This document shows, piece after piece, positions 1-13,506 of a stretch of DNA of 64,000 bases (the stretch's first letter is position 1; every line of letters starts with the position of its first letter). The notes beneath the pieces are model-generated. The model did not search any database and had not been told where the DNA came from. It worked only from the letters and a program-made list of their open reading frames with translations. The translations under genes were made by a program, and so were the position numbers. The DNA is from Eunapius fragilis. Its lineage: Eukaryota; Porifera; Demospongiae; Spongillida; Spongillidae. The stretch is taken from assembly GCA_963681505.1 (NCBI GenBank), contig OY811978.1:2468748-2532747 (forward strand). Direction: 5' to 3'.

Positions 1-2320
1 ACGATACTGTTTTATGTTGAAACATAGCGTACGAGGTACGATCGCTTATATATAATGTAGAACGATCACTGCGGAGTTCATTACCTAACTTCAAATTTAA
101 TTTAAAGGGCATCACCATTACATAATGGAATATTGGAATAGGGTGAATGGTGCGAAATGTTGAATTACTTTGAAAATCCATATCTCCGTACCAGATAAGA
201 AAAAACTTAACAAACTGCAGAAATCAATAGCTACAGGACCCTTCTATGTACACTCCAAATTTGACATGTTATCGTCACTCGTATTGGGAGAAATGTATAA
301 TCTTAACCCATTGGGTTAGAGACCTTTGTAACCATGGCATGGAAAATATCTAGAGCACGTAAATCGGGTTGCACAGAGAGAACTGTTGTGTGAACAAGTG
401 TACGAAATTTGAAAAGAAAATATAAAGCCGTTGTGAAGATATGTTGCTTTGCGTAACGTACAATTTTTATAGTGATAAAATTTAAACTCCAGAAGGGTGA
501 TTTTGCTGAACACCGTCCCATATCTTTTTTATTTGAGGAAAGATGAGAGTGTTTCATTTGCAACCATCATCGTATGTCCATCCATCCCTGACGGGAGGGA
601 GGGATGGATGGACGAACGGACATGTAGTTGACAGTGGCGTCCCTAGGTGTTTCAAAAAAGGGTGGGGGGGGGGGGGGGCTAATCGAACAGAGGGGCACCA
701 TGGGGGAGTGGCTCTGACTACGTAGGCTGCATGCAGCAATTGAGCAAATAAATTAATCACACAAATGGTTAGATTTGTGCATGAAATATTCCTACTCCGT
801 AAGTAGATTTGCTAGTTCTATTCTTGGGTGAAATTACCACTGCTGTGTCATAGTTTACGGATGTGCATAATGAATATTCATAATCCTAACAAAGAAAGCC
901 GATGAGAAAATTTGGTGTGGTCATGATGTTATTATGTTTTTTGGGTCAAGTTGCTAGGATGTGCTTGATAATCTTTGTAATCAAGTTCATCGTTTTGTGT
1001 GTTTGGTTTATTTACTCTAGATTCATCTGATCTGTTTTTATATTGATCAAGTACTTATTTTCATCCAATAGAAACTACTCTACAGGGATTGAAAGATGAT
1101 ATGGGTATGTTCACAGATTGCTGGCAGAATAGAGTTTCTGTAATGTGCAGTTATATACATACAGTTGCAGCTTGTACAGTAAACAGTAACAGCTCTATGC
1201 AGAGAAATTAGTGACATCACATTTTTGCGGTCCCACAGTGTCATTAGTAACTTAAACGCTGTACATCTGAACTATTGCAAAAAATCACATGGCCTATGTT
1301 ATTACTTGACCCAAAGACCGCATGCTGTCCTCAGAATTGGTTCTCTTGCTTCACACAATACACATCTTACTAAAGTACTGGGACACAAATGCCAGTGCAC
1401 TGAGGTTCAAGACACACCAATATTGTGAGGTAGATGACGACAGGCAATGTATTATGCAACAAGACTTCTCTATAGCGTATCAAACAGAGAGTTCAGTATC
1501 TAGCAAAGAGTTACAGTGCAAAACGTGCTAGTTTTAAGATATTTTCGGTCACTTTTACATTTGAGGGGAAAAAAATTGATTTGGGGTAATCAAAATTCAA
1601 TTGCAGCATATTGTTTATGCATCGTCATCTGGCATTAAAAGTATAAAACTACAACTGATCACGTGACTGCCTGACTGCATGGCATTTCATTTTCGGTAAC
1701 TACCTTACATAAGTAGTTTTTAGTGGATTACTCCACCTAGATTGCGCTGAAAATTGGTATGTTATATTGGTATGTTATGTATGTGTAACACGGTCCCTTA
1801 TTTAAAACTGCCGTGTCCGATTTTGAATGCGGGAAACAGTTTTGGTGTTGGCATTCTTTAACAACAAATTTGTTTTAGAGTGAAAAGTGTTTAGTATGTG
1901 TGCGTTCTGAAGTCCCAGAATCAGCTAGTAGATGGTAAAATGATGGTTAAATTCATGGCAGTTGCAGTCATATGTTTGGCAAGAAAGCCCTCAAAGTCAG
2001 TCGCAGGTGAAAAAGTTGCCCATATTATGATGAATAAGATTATGAAGTTGACTATATTCATGGCTAAAGTGCGAGTGGTGAAGTCGACAACAGACCAAAA
2101 GTGCAACTTAATGAGTGCAACAAACATGCAAAATTCTGCCAAAAAAAGGATACATAGATGTCAATAACTGTGTTGGGAATGAATGACCCACATGTGTGCC
2201 TATACATGTAATGGAAAGTCTATCCTTACTAGTACTTTATGCTTTGTTGCATGAAAATTCACCTTTTAGTGTACGTACTTGATTTAACAGGCAGAGTTCA
2301 ATGTCTATATAATCAAGTAC
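1..2320. other. Sparse region upstream of the kinase gene
   Basis: I find no supported gene here. Short open frames exist on both strands but none resembles a known family or has convincing splice borders. A G-run of about 17 lies near 662-678. The sequence is AT-rich and otherwise featureless to my eye. Confidence 0.5.
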
Positions 2321-2587
2321 TGTGTTATTGTGTAATTATTTATATTTCTCCAAATATTTAGCTGCACTGCGCCTCCAACCGCTTTCATTGACACTGCATG
2401 TGACTAGTTCTGAGGCAGAAAATTATTGGATGAAAACTTTTTGTGATACAGAAGAAAACAATAAACCATTTGCACGAGTTTTCAAAGTTCCTTCCAATTA
2501 TAAAGTCTCTAAATCGTTGAAAAATTTTTTGGAAAAATCAGCACAAAAAATAAAACATTCGAGGAAGAATCTACAAAAGAAGAAGAA

Positions 2588-3898
2588 GTGCAAGATTTTT
2601 TAAATCAATTTTTACCCCTGGTATGTGAGGACTTGTCTGTTTTATATAGATATCGTGACACAAGCAAGACTGGTGCTGCAGCAGCTAATCATAAAGTAGA
2701 CTGCTCATTTGTGCAAAAATCTCAGTCTACAAATACAACACAAGATGTATCATTCTCTCAGTTGGTTTTTGTTTCTGAACTGAAAAGACCAAAGAGACTC
2801 GATTATAAAAAAAGTATTAATCAATTGATTCATGGTGTCGTAGAGTTAATAAAAAAACAGAAGAGAAAGTTTGTTTACATTATGCGTTCAGATGGACACA
2901 GAATCAGCTTTATTAAATTCTTTGAAAACGGTACTATGATTCGTTCCTGTGATTGTAACTTGTTTGGAGGGTGCGATAATTTGGGGGACGGATTTTATTT
3001 TCTAGTAGGTCTCCTCTGTACCAAACCTGAGTTATTAGGGTATCAACCTCTTTTTCACGATCCTATCCCTGCAGCTGTTTTGCAAGAATTAGGTTGTAAA
3101 GCTGGTGTGAATCATCATCTTTACACAGGGAAGTTTTCCCAAATTTTTGCTGTTGATTCCAATTCCAAAATCTTGAAGTGTTATGATCTCACCCTCCATC
3201 GGAATCATTTTGACAGCGAAGTTGCAGTGCACGAGTTGTGCAAAGGGCAATGCGAAGCATTGGCTCAAATTATTAAAGTCCATAGTTTTGAAACGGTTGG
3301 GTATTTATTGAAGATTCCTTATGCATCATCAACACTGGAGTTTAAAGAATATAGTTTCTCTACGTTTCTTCTGGTGGTTCAAAGTGTATTATCTGCTTTT
3401 AAATTTTTACATAGCAAGAAGATTTTACATGGGGATGTATCACCTTCGAATATTCTACTGTACAAGGAGAATACGACATGTAAGTGTATACTAAATGATT
3501 ATGGACTCTCCCGAGAAATTGGAGATACTACTGTTTTTGATGCATTCTTTGGAACTATTGCATATTGTTCACATCGTTGGTATAAATGTATTCTAAAAGA
3601 TCCAATCAAGGCTCATTTCATTTTGGACTATGAAAATCTATTTTATGTACTGTTATGGTTTGCTGCGAGATCACGAGAAGTTCATATTGATTATCAACAT
3701 TTTCCATGGGATAAACACTGTGAAGAATCCGAAGCTCTTCAAATCAAGTTCGCTCTTTTCAACACTCAGTGTGCAATGACACAAGTCATACAAACAGTAG
3801 TCCACAGTTTGTGTATCAACTTCCTGGTTCAATTTTACAACTGTTTCTGTGGTGATGATGATAAAGCTATCACATCAATTACAGCCGGCTTTAGTTAG
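2588..3898 (+). CDS. REase-like domain fused to a protein kinase (FunK1/CR-effector-like)
   Basis: An intronless frame of 436 codons. Residues about 36-110 look like a PD-(D/E)xK nuclease core: a strand with Asp (VDCSFV, D38), then the strand-turn FVSELKRP (E64, K66). Residues about 178-430 are a protein kinase: catalytic loop HGDVSPSN (281-288) and NDYG in the place of DFG (303-306), with a degenerate glycine loop near 180-199. Nuclease-kinase fusions of this kind are known in fungal FunK1 proteins and in Crinkler-type effectors, and scattered copies occur in other eukaryotes. The chosen start is a GTG, the first possible start in this stretch; the frame is open further upstream to about 2513, and another frame at 2322-2603 is also open, so the true N-terminus is not settled and an upstream exon is possible. 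Substrate and role are unknown. Both catalytic motifs look preserved. Confidence 0.75.
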   Translation: MQDFLNQFLPLVCEDLSVLYRYRDTSKTGAAAANHKVDCSFVQKSQSTNTTQDVSFSQLVFVSELKRPKRLDYKKSINQLIHGVVELIKKQKRKFVYIMRSDGHRISFIKFFENGTMIRSCDCNLFGGCDNLGDGFYFLVGLLCTKPELLGYQPLFHDPIPAAVLQELGCKAGVNHHLYTGKFSQIFAVDSNSKILKCYDLTLHRNHFDSEVAVHELCKGQCEALAQIIKVHSFETVGYLLKIPYASSTLEFKEYSFSTFLLVVQSVLSAFKFLHSKKILHGDVSPSNILLYKENTTCKCILNDYGLSREIGDTTVFDAFFGTIAYCSHRWYKCILKDPIKAHFILDYENLFYVLLWFAARSREVHIDYQHFPWDKHCEESEALQIKFALFNTQCAMTQVIQTVVHSLCINFLVQFYNCFCGDDDKAITSITAGFS

Positions 3899-3899
3899 T

Positions 3900-5735
3900 G
3901 GCGAACCTTGAAACGATTTAATGCTTACAAATGTGATATGCATCTGTACATGGAACTTCATGTGTATTGGTGTGTCTATGTTCATTAACATTGATGATTT
4001 GCAATTGAGATAGGGCTTGTGACTTGTCCAGTCTCTATAGGCATACATGTAGCCACAGACAGATCTGTTTGTCTTTCTGAGTGGAGACCAGATAGGAAAA
4101 TTGATCAACTTTGCGTAGAGGATTCACCTGGTTACCTCATAAATTTACCTTTAGTCCAGATTCTACCCCCTTGTTCCAATCACCTAGTTCAAACATAGGC
4201 AATGTAAGACTTTTTCTTGTAATTCAGACTGTGTCTAGTGTGGAGTGTTTTCTGTGTATGTTTGGTAATGTACCATGCCACTGATGAGAAAGACAGTAAC
4301 CCTTGAGACATATGAAAATATTATGTGGTTAGAACAAAGGTATCTTCCAGACATTATTTCTCTTTGCATGTACCTAGCTGCCCTTAGAATTTGCCACAGC
4401 ACCAAATACACCCATGCACACACGCAAACATACTTATGTACTGCATGTGCACACACACATGCACACTAACACACATCAAATATTTGCACAAATACAGACA
4501 CACATACTAAGTATGCACACAGACATACACACAGGTCTCTGGTAGAGGCTGGATGGAAGGAAATGGATCAACTTAGCATTGCCAATCCTTCCCCTGCACC
4601 ACCCATTATAAATTTAGTTCTACAACTGGAGCAGTCACTTGTCAAACTGCAATTTAGTTGTCACCACATTGCTGCTAATTGTTTTGTCATTGTTGGAATC
4701 ATACTGGCAAGGTGCAAGTGACAACCTCATCTTAGATGATAATTATATTTTCATCAACTTTCATCACGTGCTCTTGGGAGTCATTTAAAACGATGTACAT
4801 GTAATGCACACAGCCAGTCTCACAGGAAGCATAATAGCATGAATGATTTCTTAACAGATCATGCACAATATGAAATGATCTTCCAAAATGTTTCTAGTAT
4901 ATGCTTGCATGTCATGTGTCTGCTTAGCACCTGAGGTGTAGAGTGTAAGCCTGTGGAGGGGGCTCCTCAAAGTGACGCATGACTGCACTGTGGTTTACCA
5001 GTGTCACTTGAGGAAGAAGGGTTTTTAGCTGGGTTTGTTGATGAAGTGACTGTACCATTTACTTTTGTGGCAAGTGTTGGACCCAACCCACCCCCTTACC
5101 CTCACAAGCTCCTGTGAAATCGCTGTGGGATACTGACACTCCTATATCATGCTCGCTTCACCCAACCCACTTGACATATAATTGGTTCCGCATCTGCTGT
5201 GCACGTCACTGTCATTACCAACTAGACACATACCAGCGCCATCATACACATAGATCTATCTACCTACGCAGAGCAGGGGCCAGCTACCTATAACTATAGA
5301 TTTGACCTAATTTTGAGGTGATAGACCCATATCACCTCAAGGGAAAAAACCATGTTAATACTGCTCTGCCTAACACCCAAAATAAACAACATAATAGCAA
5401 CAGGACCACTTGATTCCTTGTGGCTGGTCTGCCTCATCTCTTTGTACCAGGCTGCTTCACTCTCATACCTCTAACTTTGAACCTGCATGTGTAGCCATAG
5501 GTGGCTTTTGGCAAGTTAAGGGACATTGCCACCACAGTAACGTGCACACAATGCCTAGATTGCTTACATACACCCGAAATCCCTACCAGACCGCATGGCG
5601 CACGCATATACACCACTCATCAACAGCTCACCATGAGGCCTTTACTGCCCCTTGACCTTGCGCATCATCATATATATCAACACCTATCCACATGACCTGG
5701 CATCATACTCTCTGCACATATTATCACCATCACTG
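3900..5735. other. Intergenic, no gene seen
   Basis: Nothing here matches a family I know. There are short CA-rich tracts around 4400-4520 and a small inverted repeat around 5310-5340. Open frames are short and lack splice support. Confidence 0.45.
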
Positions 5736-5739
5736 TTGG

Positions 5740-5918
5740 CTACTCTCAAACTGCATTCGTATAAGAGCATATTTTCTGTCTAATTCGTTCCTCAAACGAC
5801 AGAAAAGTGTATACCACATCAGGTCCCCAGCCTTGAATTGTCTATCTTCAGAATGCCTTTTGTAGTCTTCAGACTCTGAGATGTAGGCCTCTACGAGGTC
5901 CTGTAGATCAACAATCAA
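5740..5918 (-). mobile_element. Possible Ty3/gypsy integrase-end fossil
   Basis: A short minus-strand stretch reads like the C-terminal part of an LTR-retrotransposon integrase (the pattern FKAGDLMWY followed by a basic LDRKY segment). It is an isolated, broken scrap with no LTRs visible. Assignment rests on one short motif, so it is weak. Confidence 0.3.
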
Positions 5919-5929
5919 TCTTTGCCTGC

Positions 5930-6700
5930 AGTACTACCTCCAGGTAAGATGTGACTTCATATACTCTGGAAGGGGTCAAGATGTTTTGTCTTAGGTGTCT
6001 TCTATATAAAATCAGCTGGCATGGAGACACTCCAGCACTTGGAGGTGTGTGAGCTATTGTTAACAGACCAATGTGTATATGTGCAGTTAAAACAAAAAGT
6101 AATCAATTTTGGACAACTTGTGGTGGCTGAGTGTGTATGTAACTGAGTTTTGTGTACCATATTGCAGAGAATAACAATGAAATAGAAAAATTGATATACA
6201 TGAAATCATCAAAAGAAGATATTCATGAGTCTGAAGATGCTTTGTATCTCTTAAGCCATGATTGGTTGAACAAAAATACTTTTAATTATTTACATTATAA
6301 ATAAAATACATTAAGAGTTATATTCATGATCTCAGGGCGTTACCATAACTCATGCTCAGACCTTACACAACTTTACTAGTTTGCTTCTTAAAATATCACC
6401 ACCAAATAGCATTGTTTGATTGTTCAGATTTGCTAACATAATGATCGACGCTATGGCTGGGCAATTCACATGGAATAGTTGAGCTACTAACATACAGCTC
6501 TATGTGGTACACAACATTTGAAATAACTGTAAAGTAATAATGATAAAGTAATGAATATACTTGTTATCAGTCAAGAATACATGCATATAAAGTGTAACCA
6601 ATATTATTGGGTACTGGTCTTGGAAAAGTGGTCAGTTTCATTGTGACACTTTGATTTGTGCAGGAAAACTATTTAAAGTGATTTTTGTTTAATGAGATTA
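5930..6700. other. Intergenic or undetected receptor 3' exons
   Basis: The minus-strand receptor exon at 6707-6781 ends with an apparent donor, so at least one more exon should lie below it. I could not identify it in this AT-rich stretch. Confidence 0.35.
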
Positions 6701-6706
6701 GTATAC

Positions 6707-8404
6707 CTTTGCTGTAGGTCACTCCATAGGCTGTATTCTCCTCCAGCTCTACTGCTTTGTCCATCTTTACCTTCACATGTGCTGCATACAATGTAGTATG
6801 GATATATTATCAACACATGCTGGGCATGTGGGTATGATATATAATTGATAATTGCCATGTATGTAATATTGCACTCAGACATATAGGCAGGCATGTATAT
6901 GTGACAACACAATGTAGATCCATTAAAAACACAGTGCCTTCTGAAAGTGCTTAGTTATAGTTGCTATGTACCAACACTTTGTACATTATGAGGTAATAAC
7001 ATGGAACATGTCTTGATGGTGCTTTCATTTCTATTTTCGATTGATATTTGTCTTAAGTATGTATACTGCAGTGGAAATTAAATTGTCCATAACAGAATAA
7101 ATCAGCAACATTTAGATTTAAATATGTAATAGCCATTTTTAAGAGAACGTAGAAGTTGATGTTAAAAAATATTGTAAATCTAAAACGTTCAACTAAGTCT
7201 CTTAAATTAAAGTATATGATTGTATAAAATCATATCTTTACTTTTAGATCATCCACATCATACTTCGCACATCAGAATGCCACCTGATCAATAAGTGGTG
7301 AATTTACCTTTACTTCGCAAGACTATGACAAGAATAATGACAATGATCAATATCAACAGTAGAAAAATGATCCCTCCTATAACTCCTCCAAAGACTGGAC
7401 CCGCTATTGCCCAAGGGATGGTAGAATAAACATGCTCATAGTATGATTGGCATGCATTCATACAATACCTACCAGTACCCTGAACAATGCAACACACACA
7501 CACCACACATGCATGTTTGTACATAGGCACATCACCAGATAATGTTGCTGTTGGTAGTGTATGAATTCAGTTATGGTAAACACAGCACATCACACACACC
7601 TTCACCAATGGCTATCCATGTTGCTTTGACAAGCTCAGATACACCATATTGGTTGCCAGCAGAAACCATGAATGTGTATGAGACATCAATTTTTATGTTT
7701 TTGATAACAACAGACACTTTAATTTCTGTCCATCAATGTATGAGGGAAAAGGATAGCTGGGTGGTATTATGTCCACTGGAGGGGTGGAGTTAACTAGGAA
7801 CACAATGTCCCAGTAGTTCCAGCACCAGATGCAGCTGTACTCAATGTCATGGTAACTGTCCCCTGTTGGGTGGAGGTAACCATGGGTTGGTCAGGTCGAA
7901 TAGGAATTCCTGATGATGAGAGTAGTGTTATGTTTCATAAAATCAGAACAATCTCTACAACCAAACCTTCATTGATAAGGACTGGTCCACACACAATAGC
8001 ATCACTACTGCCAATGGAGTTGTTGGCAGGTATCTGGAATGAGTAGGATCTGGTGGCCACAAACTGTTCTCTAACAAGTACTGATGTTGCATTGGGTGTG
8101 ACCAATGCACTAATAGGCTGATACTTTTGACCACTGCCAGCCAGAGTGTATTCAACCTCAACTGCTGAGATGTCTCTCCCACCATTGTACACGATACATT
8201 GACACCTCCACCAACAGCAATAAAGTACTGCACTGAAGAGTTGGAGCTGAAAACAATACATCCCATAACCTCAAAACCACAGCTAACAGTCTTACCAGTA
8301 GGGACAGTAGTGAAAGTGATTTTGTCACTTGAAGGACCAGGTGCTGAAACACCACCAGAGGTACTCACCGCCACAACAGTGATGTCATAGGACAATCCAG
8401 GCAG
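6707..8404 (-). pseudogene. FN3-domain transmembrane receptor, probably decayed
   Basis: Recognisable exons on the minus strand: 8296-8404 (end of an FN3 domain, LSYDITVVAV), 7967-8246 (FN3-like, SFQIPANNSIGSSD), about 7600-7931 (another FN3, VSYTFMVSAGNQYG), 7308-7403 (transmembrane helix, phase 1 to phase 1) and 6707-6781 (juxtamembrane cytoplasmic exon with ELEENTAYGVTYSK). The last two are clean. In 7600-7931 at least two frame changes are needed to follow the FN3 pattern, and the splice phase into 7967-8246 leads quickly to a stop. I read it as a decayed member of the receptor family seen intact at 15281-18254; uncorrected assembly indels are the alternative. The signal-peptide exon and the last exon were not found. 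Confidence 0.6.
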
Positions 8405-8620
8405 CTATGGGGTGTAATGCGGTAAATCAGTGTTATGATAGCACACCTTTATTATGTCTTAACACCCCATTATTGGTGGGGTACGTTGCTAACACCCTAC
8501 CATACTTTGCCTACACTCATAGATGTAAGCAGAACACCCTTGTGTGTTACCAAAACACCCCCTGGGCTGTAACACCTGAGCTGTAACACCCCTCGGGCTT
8601 TTTTTTTTAACAGTGTAAAA
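8405..8620. repeat. Array of short GGGTGTTA-type motifs ending in CACTGTTAAA
   Basis: On the minus strand the block starts CACTGTTAAAAAA and then repeats GGGTGTTA/GGGTGTT about nine times with irregular spacing. The layout resembles the subterminal repeats of CACTA-type DNA transposons. No second terminus is clear, so it may be a solo end or a short non-autonomous element. Confidence 0.4.
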
Positions 8621-10700
8621 CAGATCTCGAAAAGAAATCAGTAATAGTTATCTATTGGTTTTTGGATATGGTTGATGTAAATATTGATTACAAGTACTCA
8701 CACATTTACAATGTTAAACCACACAAAGGCGAGATTGTTTTCATCCACTGTTTGATAATGGATAACTTCAGACCAGGAGTGTTTCTGTTAACTGCAGTAT
8801 CACGTTTCTGTGATGATGCATTAATACATTTACATTTCTGAACGCTTGATGATTTTATCTTTAATTTAATTTTTACGCATCATGAAATGATTTACTGTCC
8901 TGCGTCCTTACCTTATTCTTCCGACGTACAAAACAAATGCCATCACCGCGATAACACATTCAATGTCGTTTTTCCCTTTCTGTGGAGCATAAAGGACTGC
9001 TCTTTAGATAGGTCTTCCCACCAACATCATCGTCATTCTTTATTTATTCTGTTTATGGGGAAGGAACAACACTGCAGCATGGTATTCCCTTTGCTGAAAC
9101 ATGTACTGAACTGCGTACAGTACAAACTCTGCTACAGAAGCTGCACATTTGTTTACATTTTTAGGGACAAGTATGAATGTATTTGGCGCGTGATTGGATA
9201 ATCTACATGTAATGTTAACTTAATTTAGTTGAACTGTCGCATACTTGTCATAGGATGAATTACGGAAATACGTCTTGATCCCCCAAACCGCTAATTAATT
9301 CGTTGACCGTTCATTTATATGGGCACAGCTTAAACAAACATTACATTGATAAATGTAGGTTCTATGATTTGGACTACCCCATTTCAGAACATACCGCATG
9401 CATACGTCAGCATGCATACTGAACAGGTACACACGACGATTTGCCCCCATGCCATGCATGCATCGACCCCACATCCGCCCTTTCCTTGAGTGGAGGGAGA
9501 AGCAAATTATTAGAGGCACTTGGCCAAGAATGTAACAATATGCATAGCCGCTGTAGACAACTTGGCTGTATGCAGTACTAAAAGCTCTTGTTTCTCATTG
9601 TCCGTGAGGTAGAAGTTATTTCGTTTTATGTCCATTATTATAATTGTATAACTGAGAATTGAAATCGTTTTCATTTCATCCAAACGTCGTGCATGTGACA
9701 AGTAAACAATCTACATGTTACGGAAACAATCTTGTTCCTTTAAAACCTAAACTTATACTTAGCTATATATAACCTCCATGATCCAAACAAACCCTGACCT
9801 AAGTCGAGTGAAGATAGTACTGATGAACTAGCTAACCTGCATGTGGTATCATAAAAGCCGATGAAGGCTGGTTTGTTTTAGTCTCATATGGTGCTGTGAT
9901 TAGTGATATCCTATAGCTACTAAGCCCCAGCATGTATTTTATAAGGCTGCATGGTTGCCGCTTTATCATGGTACAATCACAAATTAAAACTCTAAGGCTC
10001 ACGTGCAACTAACGATCAGCGGCCACGATATACACCCAGCAGCCATGCATCGGATAGGGGGAAGTTCGGTCGTGGATACTGAATAGCTCACGTCTGAATT
10101 ATTATTTTTCGCGTTTACGCAAAGACAATTAGAGGCCGTTTTCGGGCTTTTTTTGTTACGATGCTAATTCCTACCTGACCCTTTCTTGGCAATGCATGCA
10201 TTTAAAAATCTATTACACGCATACGACTTTGCCCCGGGCTGTATGTCAAGCATGCCAGATACAACAGCTATAGACTGCCAATAGAGACAATGCACGGAAT
10301 GTGACCATATGGCAGCACACCACCACTGAAAGTTCTTGGTAATCCACACGGTTTCTGTGACAACAATGCTCTCGATCTAAATTAAAATCATGCACCGTTA
10401 TATATGAAGGTTACTCATTAGATATCACGCTTTGTTCTTTTCTGTAATCATCTTATCAAATGATAACGAGGTAAATCTTTTTTTTTTTTTACTTACCCTG
10501 CAATATTTAAAATAACTATCGCAAGGGTAGATACTACCATTACGTTATTAACGCTTACTGATGATTAAAATTTATTGTAAAAATTAGAATTAAAAGCGAC
10601 ACGTATACATAGACCGGAAATCAAAACCGATGCTAGGATAAAAGACCTCGCCGAGTTGATAAGCACGTCTCTACAGTGGTTATCATTCGCTGACGATCAA
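8620..10700. other. Intergenic, no gene seen
   Basis: No supported exon. CATGCATG-rich stretches and a poly-T near 10480-10491 are the only notable composition features. Confidence 0.45.
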
Positions 10701-10713
10701 AGTACAATTATAT

Positions 10714-10808
10714 ATGGAGTACCGCTTGATGTTAAACCTTATGGCCTATTTTTCCATACAAAAGGGTAAGTTGATGGCATTTATTATAATTGAACTTATC
10801 AATTAAAT

Positions 10809-10898
<90 letters not shown>

Positions 10899-12127
10899 AT
10901 ACTCTACAGCTCAAATAATAAAAGCTCCTAACAACCAAATCGTTGCAATTAACAACGTGGCAGTGTTTAACTGCTCCATGCCTTGTTCAGAACAGCTACC
11001 CGTAACGTGGTACATGACCTTACCGACCAACGGAAGAACGGTTGCTGTGTCGCCGTACACATCACTCACCCAGGTCAAAAACATTTATGGGATCGAGGTA
11101 TCCAGAGGGACGGTTAATGAGTGTCCCCAGGGTGGATATCTGGTGGAGCAGCTGTTCGTGAAGGTCAAACAACAGTTCCACCTCATGCCGGTCCAGTGTT
11201 CAACCGTCTGCATCAGCGGAGATTGCTCATGCGACACCACTCAAGTGTACTTCAGCAAACTTAGCATGCTTTATGTAGCAGGTGAGGAAGGTACAAGAGT
11301 CCAGGCTCCAATAATTTTTATCCGTATTTTGACACAAGCACTCCAGCAGGGCAATGCTGCTTCTGTATTGGGCACCAGAAGTAGTGTATTATTTATATAG
11401 TGTAACCCTGCATGCAGTGTATCTCCATGTATGATATAATTTTTTATTGCTACTATTACACCACAGCCTTTATTTTTTTTTTTTTTTTTTTGGTTAGTAT
11501 GACGTAACATTATTAGCAAATTCAGAAACATTAGTACATTAATTCGAAATACGGCTTGCAGCGCAAGTTAATTCTAGTCAGGTTGCCATGCTGAATTCCA
11601 TTTTACAGCAGGCTAGGTCTACTGTTTGTGAAATATTGATTTCATGACCCGTTCCAATACAGTAGCCACAATAATGGACCTAAATCTAATAATCCCCTTG
11701 GGTGAGGGGCTCAGTTTAGATATTATGTGCATGACTTAATCTTATATCCGCAAATAGTAATTTACGTATGTTACATGTTTATAGCATTGAAAATTATAGT
11801 GAAGTTATCATTCTCTTGCATGCATTGAGCGCTTTCAATGTTTCTCGATCAGTTCCAGATATTTCTAGTGGTTCAAGCTCAATTATTACTCCCAGCCACA
11901 TCACCGCTACATTTTCCTCAGTTCAAGGTAAGTAACGAAAAACTATACTTTCCCCGTAGCTGTAAGCATTAAACAGTATGTGAATGGATTATGTGTAATT
12001 ATATGTCAATGATGCCATCTATTTATACTCAGGCAGCGAGTGTATTGTCAGCATCGTTAAGACACAGACGCCTCACACGACTGAAGCCACGTCATCATCC
12101 CAAATGAACGGCATGAGCATAGCCTAG
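10714..12127 (+). CDS. Secreted single Ig-like domain protein, copy 1
   Basis: Exons: 10714-10765 (candidate start, 17 codons plus one base, only weakly signal-like), 10910-11281 (Ig-like), 11853-11927 (Ser/Thr linker) and 12033-12127 (short tail with stop). All introns are phase 1, total 197 aa. The Ig exon holds VAVFNCSMPC, PVTWYMTLPTNGRT, ECPQGGY, and MPVQCSTVC followed by DCSC, seven cysteines in all. The linker VPDISSGSSSIITP and the tail ECIVSIVKTQT have counterparts in the copies at 21262-22156 and 29117-29996, which is why I end the gene here and do not splice it to the receptor at 15281. No membrane helix or clear GPI signal is visible, so secretion is inferred. The first exon is the least certain part. 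A long CT tract (10807-10896) fills intron 1 up to the acceptor. Confidence 0.78.
10807..10896. repeat. (CT)n microsatellite in an intron
   Basis: About 44 CT units lie immediately upstream of the Ig-exon acceptor of copy 1, so they extend its polypyrimidine tract. Length variation here could influence splicing. Confidence 0.95.
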
Positions 12128-12129
12128 CA

Positions 12130-13500
12130 CGGCCCCGCCCATTGGCCGCTAGTAGATCACCGACATGTTTTTGTATGTGTCACGTGTGATATCGTTTTAT
12201 TATGTTGCAGCACTCACATGTACACATTAATTTTGTATTGCGAGATACTATAAGCAACAGGGGCGCTTTGCTTCTTGAGAGATGAATAGTGAATTATGTC
12301 GTGAGATAGGAATGATGGTTGAGTAATTTCCCAGTTGTAATTGGAAGAAATGATCGTCATACATGCATAATGCAAAAACATGGATTCTCCGCTTTTGTTT
12401 ATAGTGCGCTACCTGCTTATAAGTTTGTCACCATGATTGGAATTTATTCCACATAAGGGACACAGACATATATAAAGGCCGCACATAAGGGACACGGACA
12501 TATACAAGGGCCGCTACTTTTCACGTTATACCGCCTTCTCAAAACTGCATGACCATGGGGCTCTCGTGACATCACTCCCTCTTTGAAACTTCATTTATGA
12601 CAGTGTACGCTTCATTTTAATATTCGCTTCTCTATCTTATAGCTTGTGCAGTAGGTGTATGGCCCGAGGACTACTCTTTTAGAACCCGTTAAAGTAAATA
12701 CATATAGACTACTATACTCGATTTACTATGTTGTTCGTCTATGGTAATATCCTGAAGCAATTGCATGGCGCCATTTTGAGCTTAAGTTCTTCTTGATAGA
12801 AGAAAGAAAAGACAACGTCGACCAAGGAGGAAAATGGGACTGAGTGCGAGAAATGGGCGCATGCATATAGGCCACGGAGATTTCACCACCCCCACTTAAT
12901 GCTCTTGGCAGGCTTCATAAATGATCTACTGCGAACAATATTATTATGTGCATACTACGGCATATTTGAAGTCCCCTCTGTTCTCAGAGGCAGCCTTACG
13001 ATTTGACCTTACTTCACTATCTTGATGACTTCTTTGTTGGCCCTCCTGATGGAACTCCTTGAAACCCACACTATGGCTTGTATATAGGTGGAGTGCCAGG
13101 GTTCAGTCTTATGACTCAGTATACATGACAAGTTGCAGCATTGCCAGTATGAGATGCAGGTGGACCTAATCAGAATTGCATCACAAGATATCTAGCAGCA
13201 TGCAATACCATGTAACCAACTCGGAGGCACAAATCTCAAGGACTAAATAACTAGGTATCATATATGCTTGACGTAGTACGTAATCCTTTTTTAAAACTAT
13301 ATTTGCAGTGCCATCAATTCAGCATGCATGTCACGATTAATATCTAGTCTATCTAAGCCTTAATGCTCCAACTTCTCACGTTTGGTTTTTTTTTTTCCCT
13401 GAGGAAAATAGGCTGTATAGTCTAATGTTTTGTTGATATAAGATCCAGCCAGGTACATGTTCTCTACTAGAGAGTGCTATACAGCTAATGCATGCTGAAA
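12130..13500. other. Intergenic, no gene seen
   Basis: No exon recognised. A roughly 30-base sequence (CACATAAGGGACAC with flanks) is repeated in tandem at about 12450-12510. Confidence 0.45.
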
Positions 13501-13506
13501 ATAATA

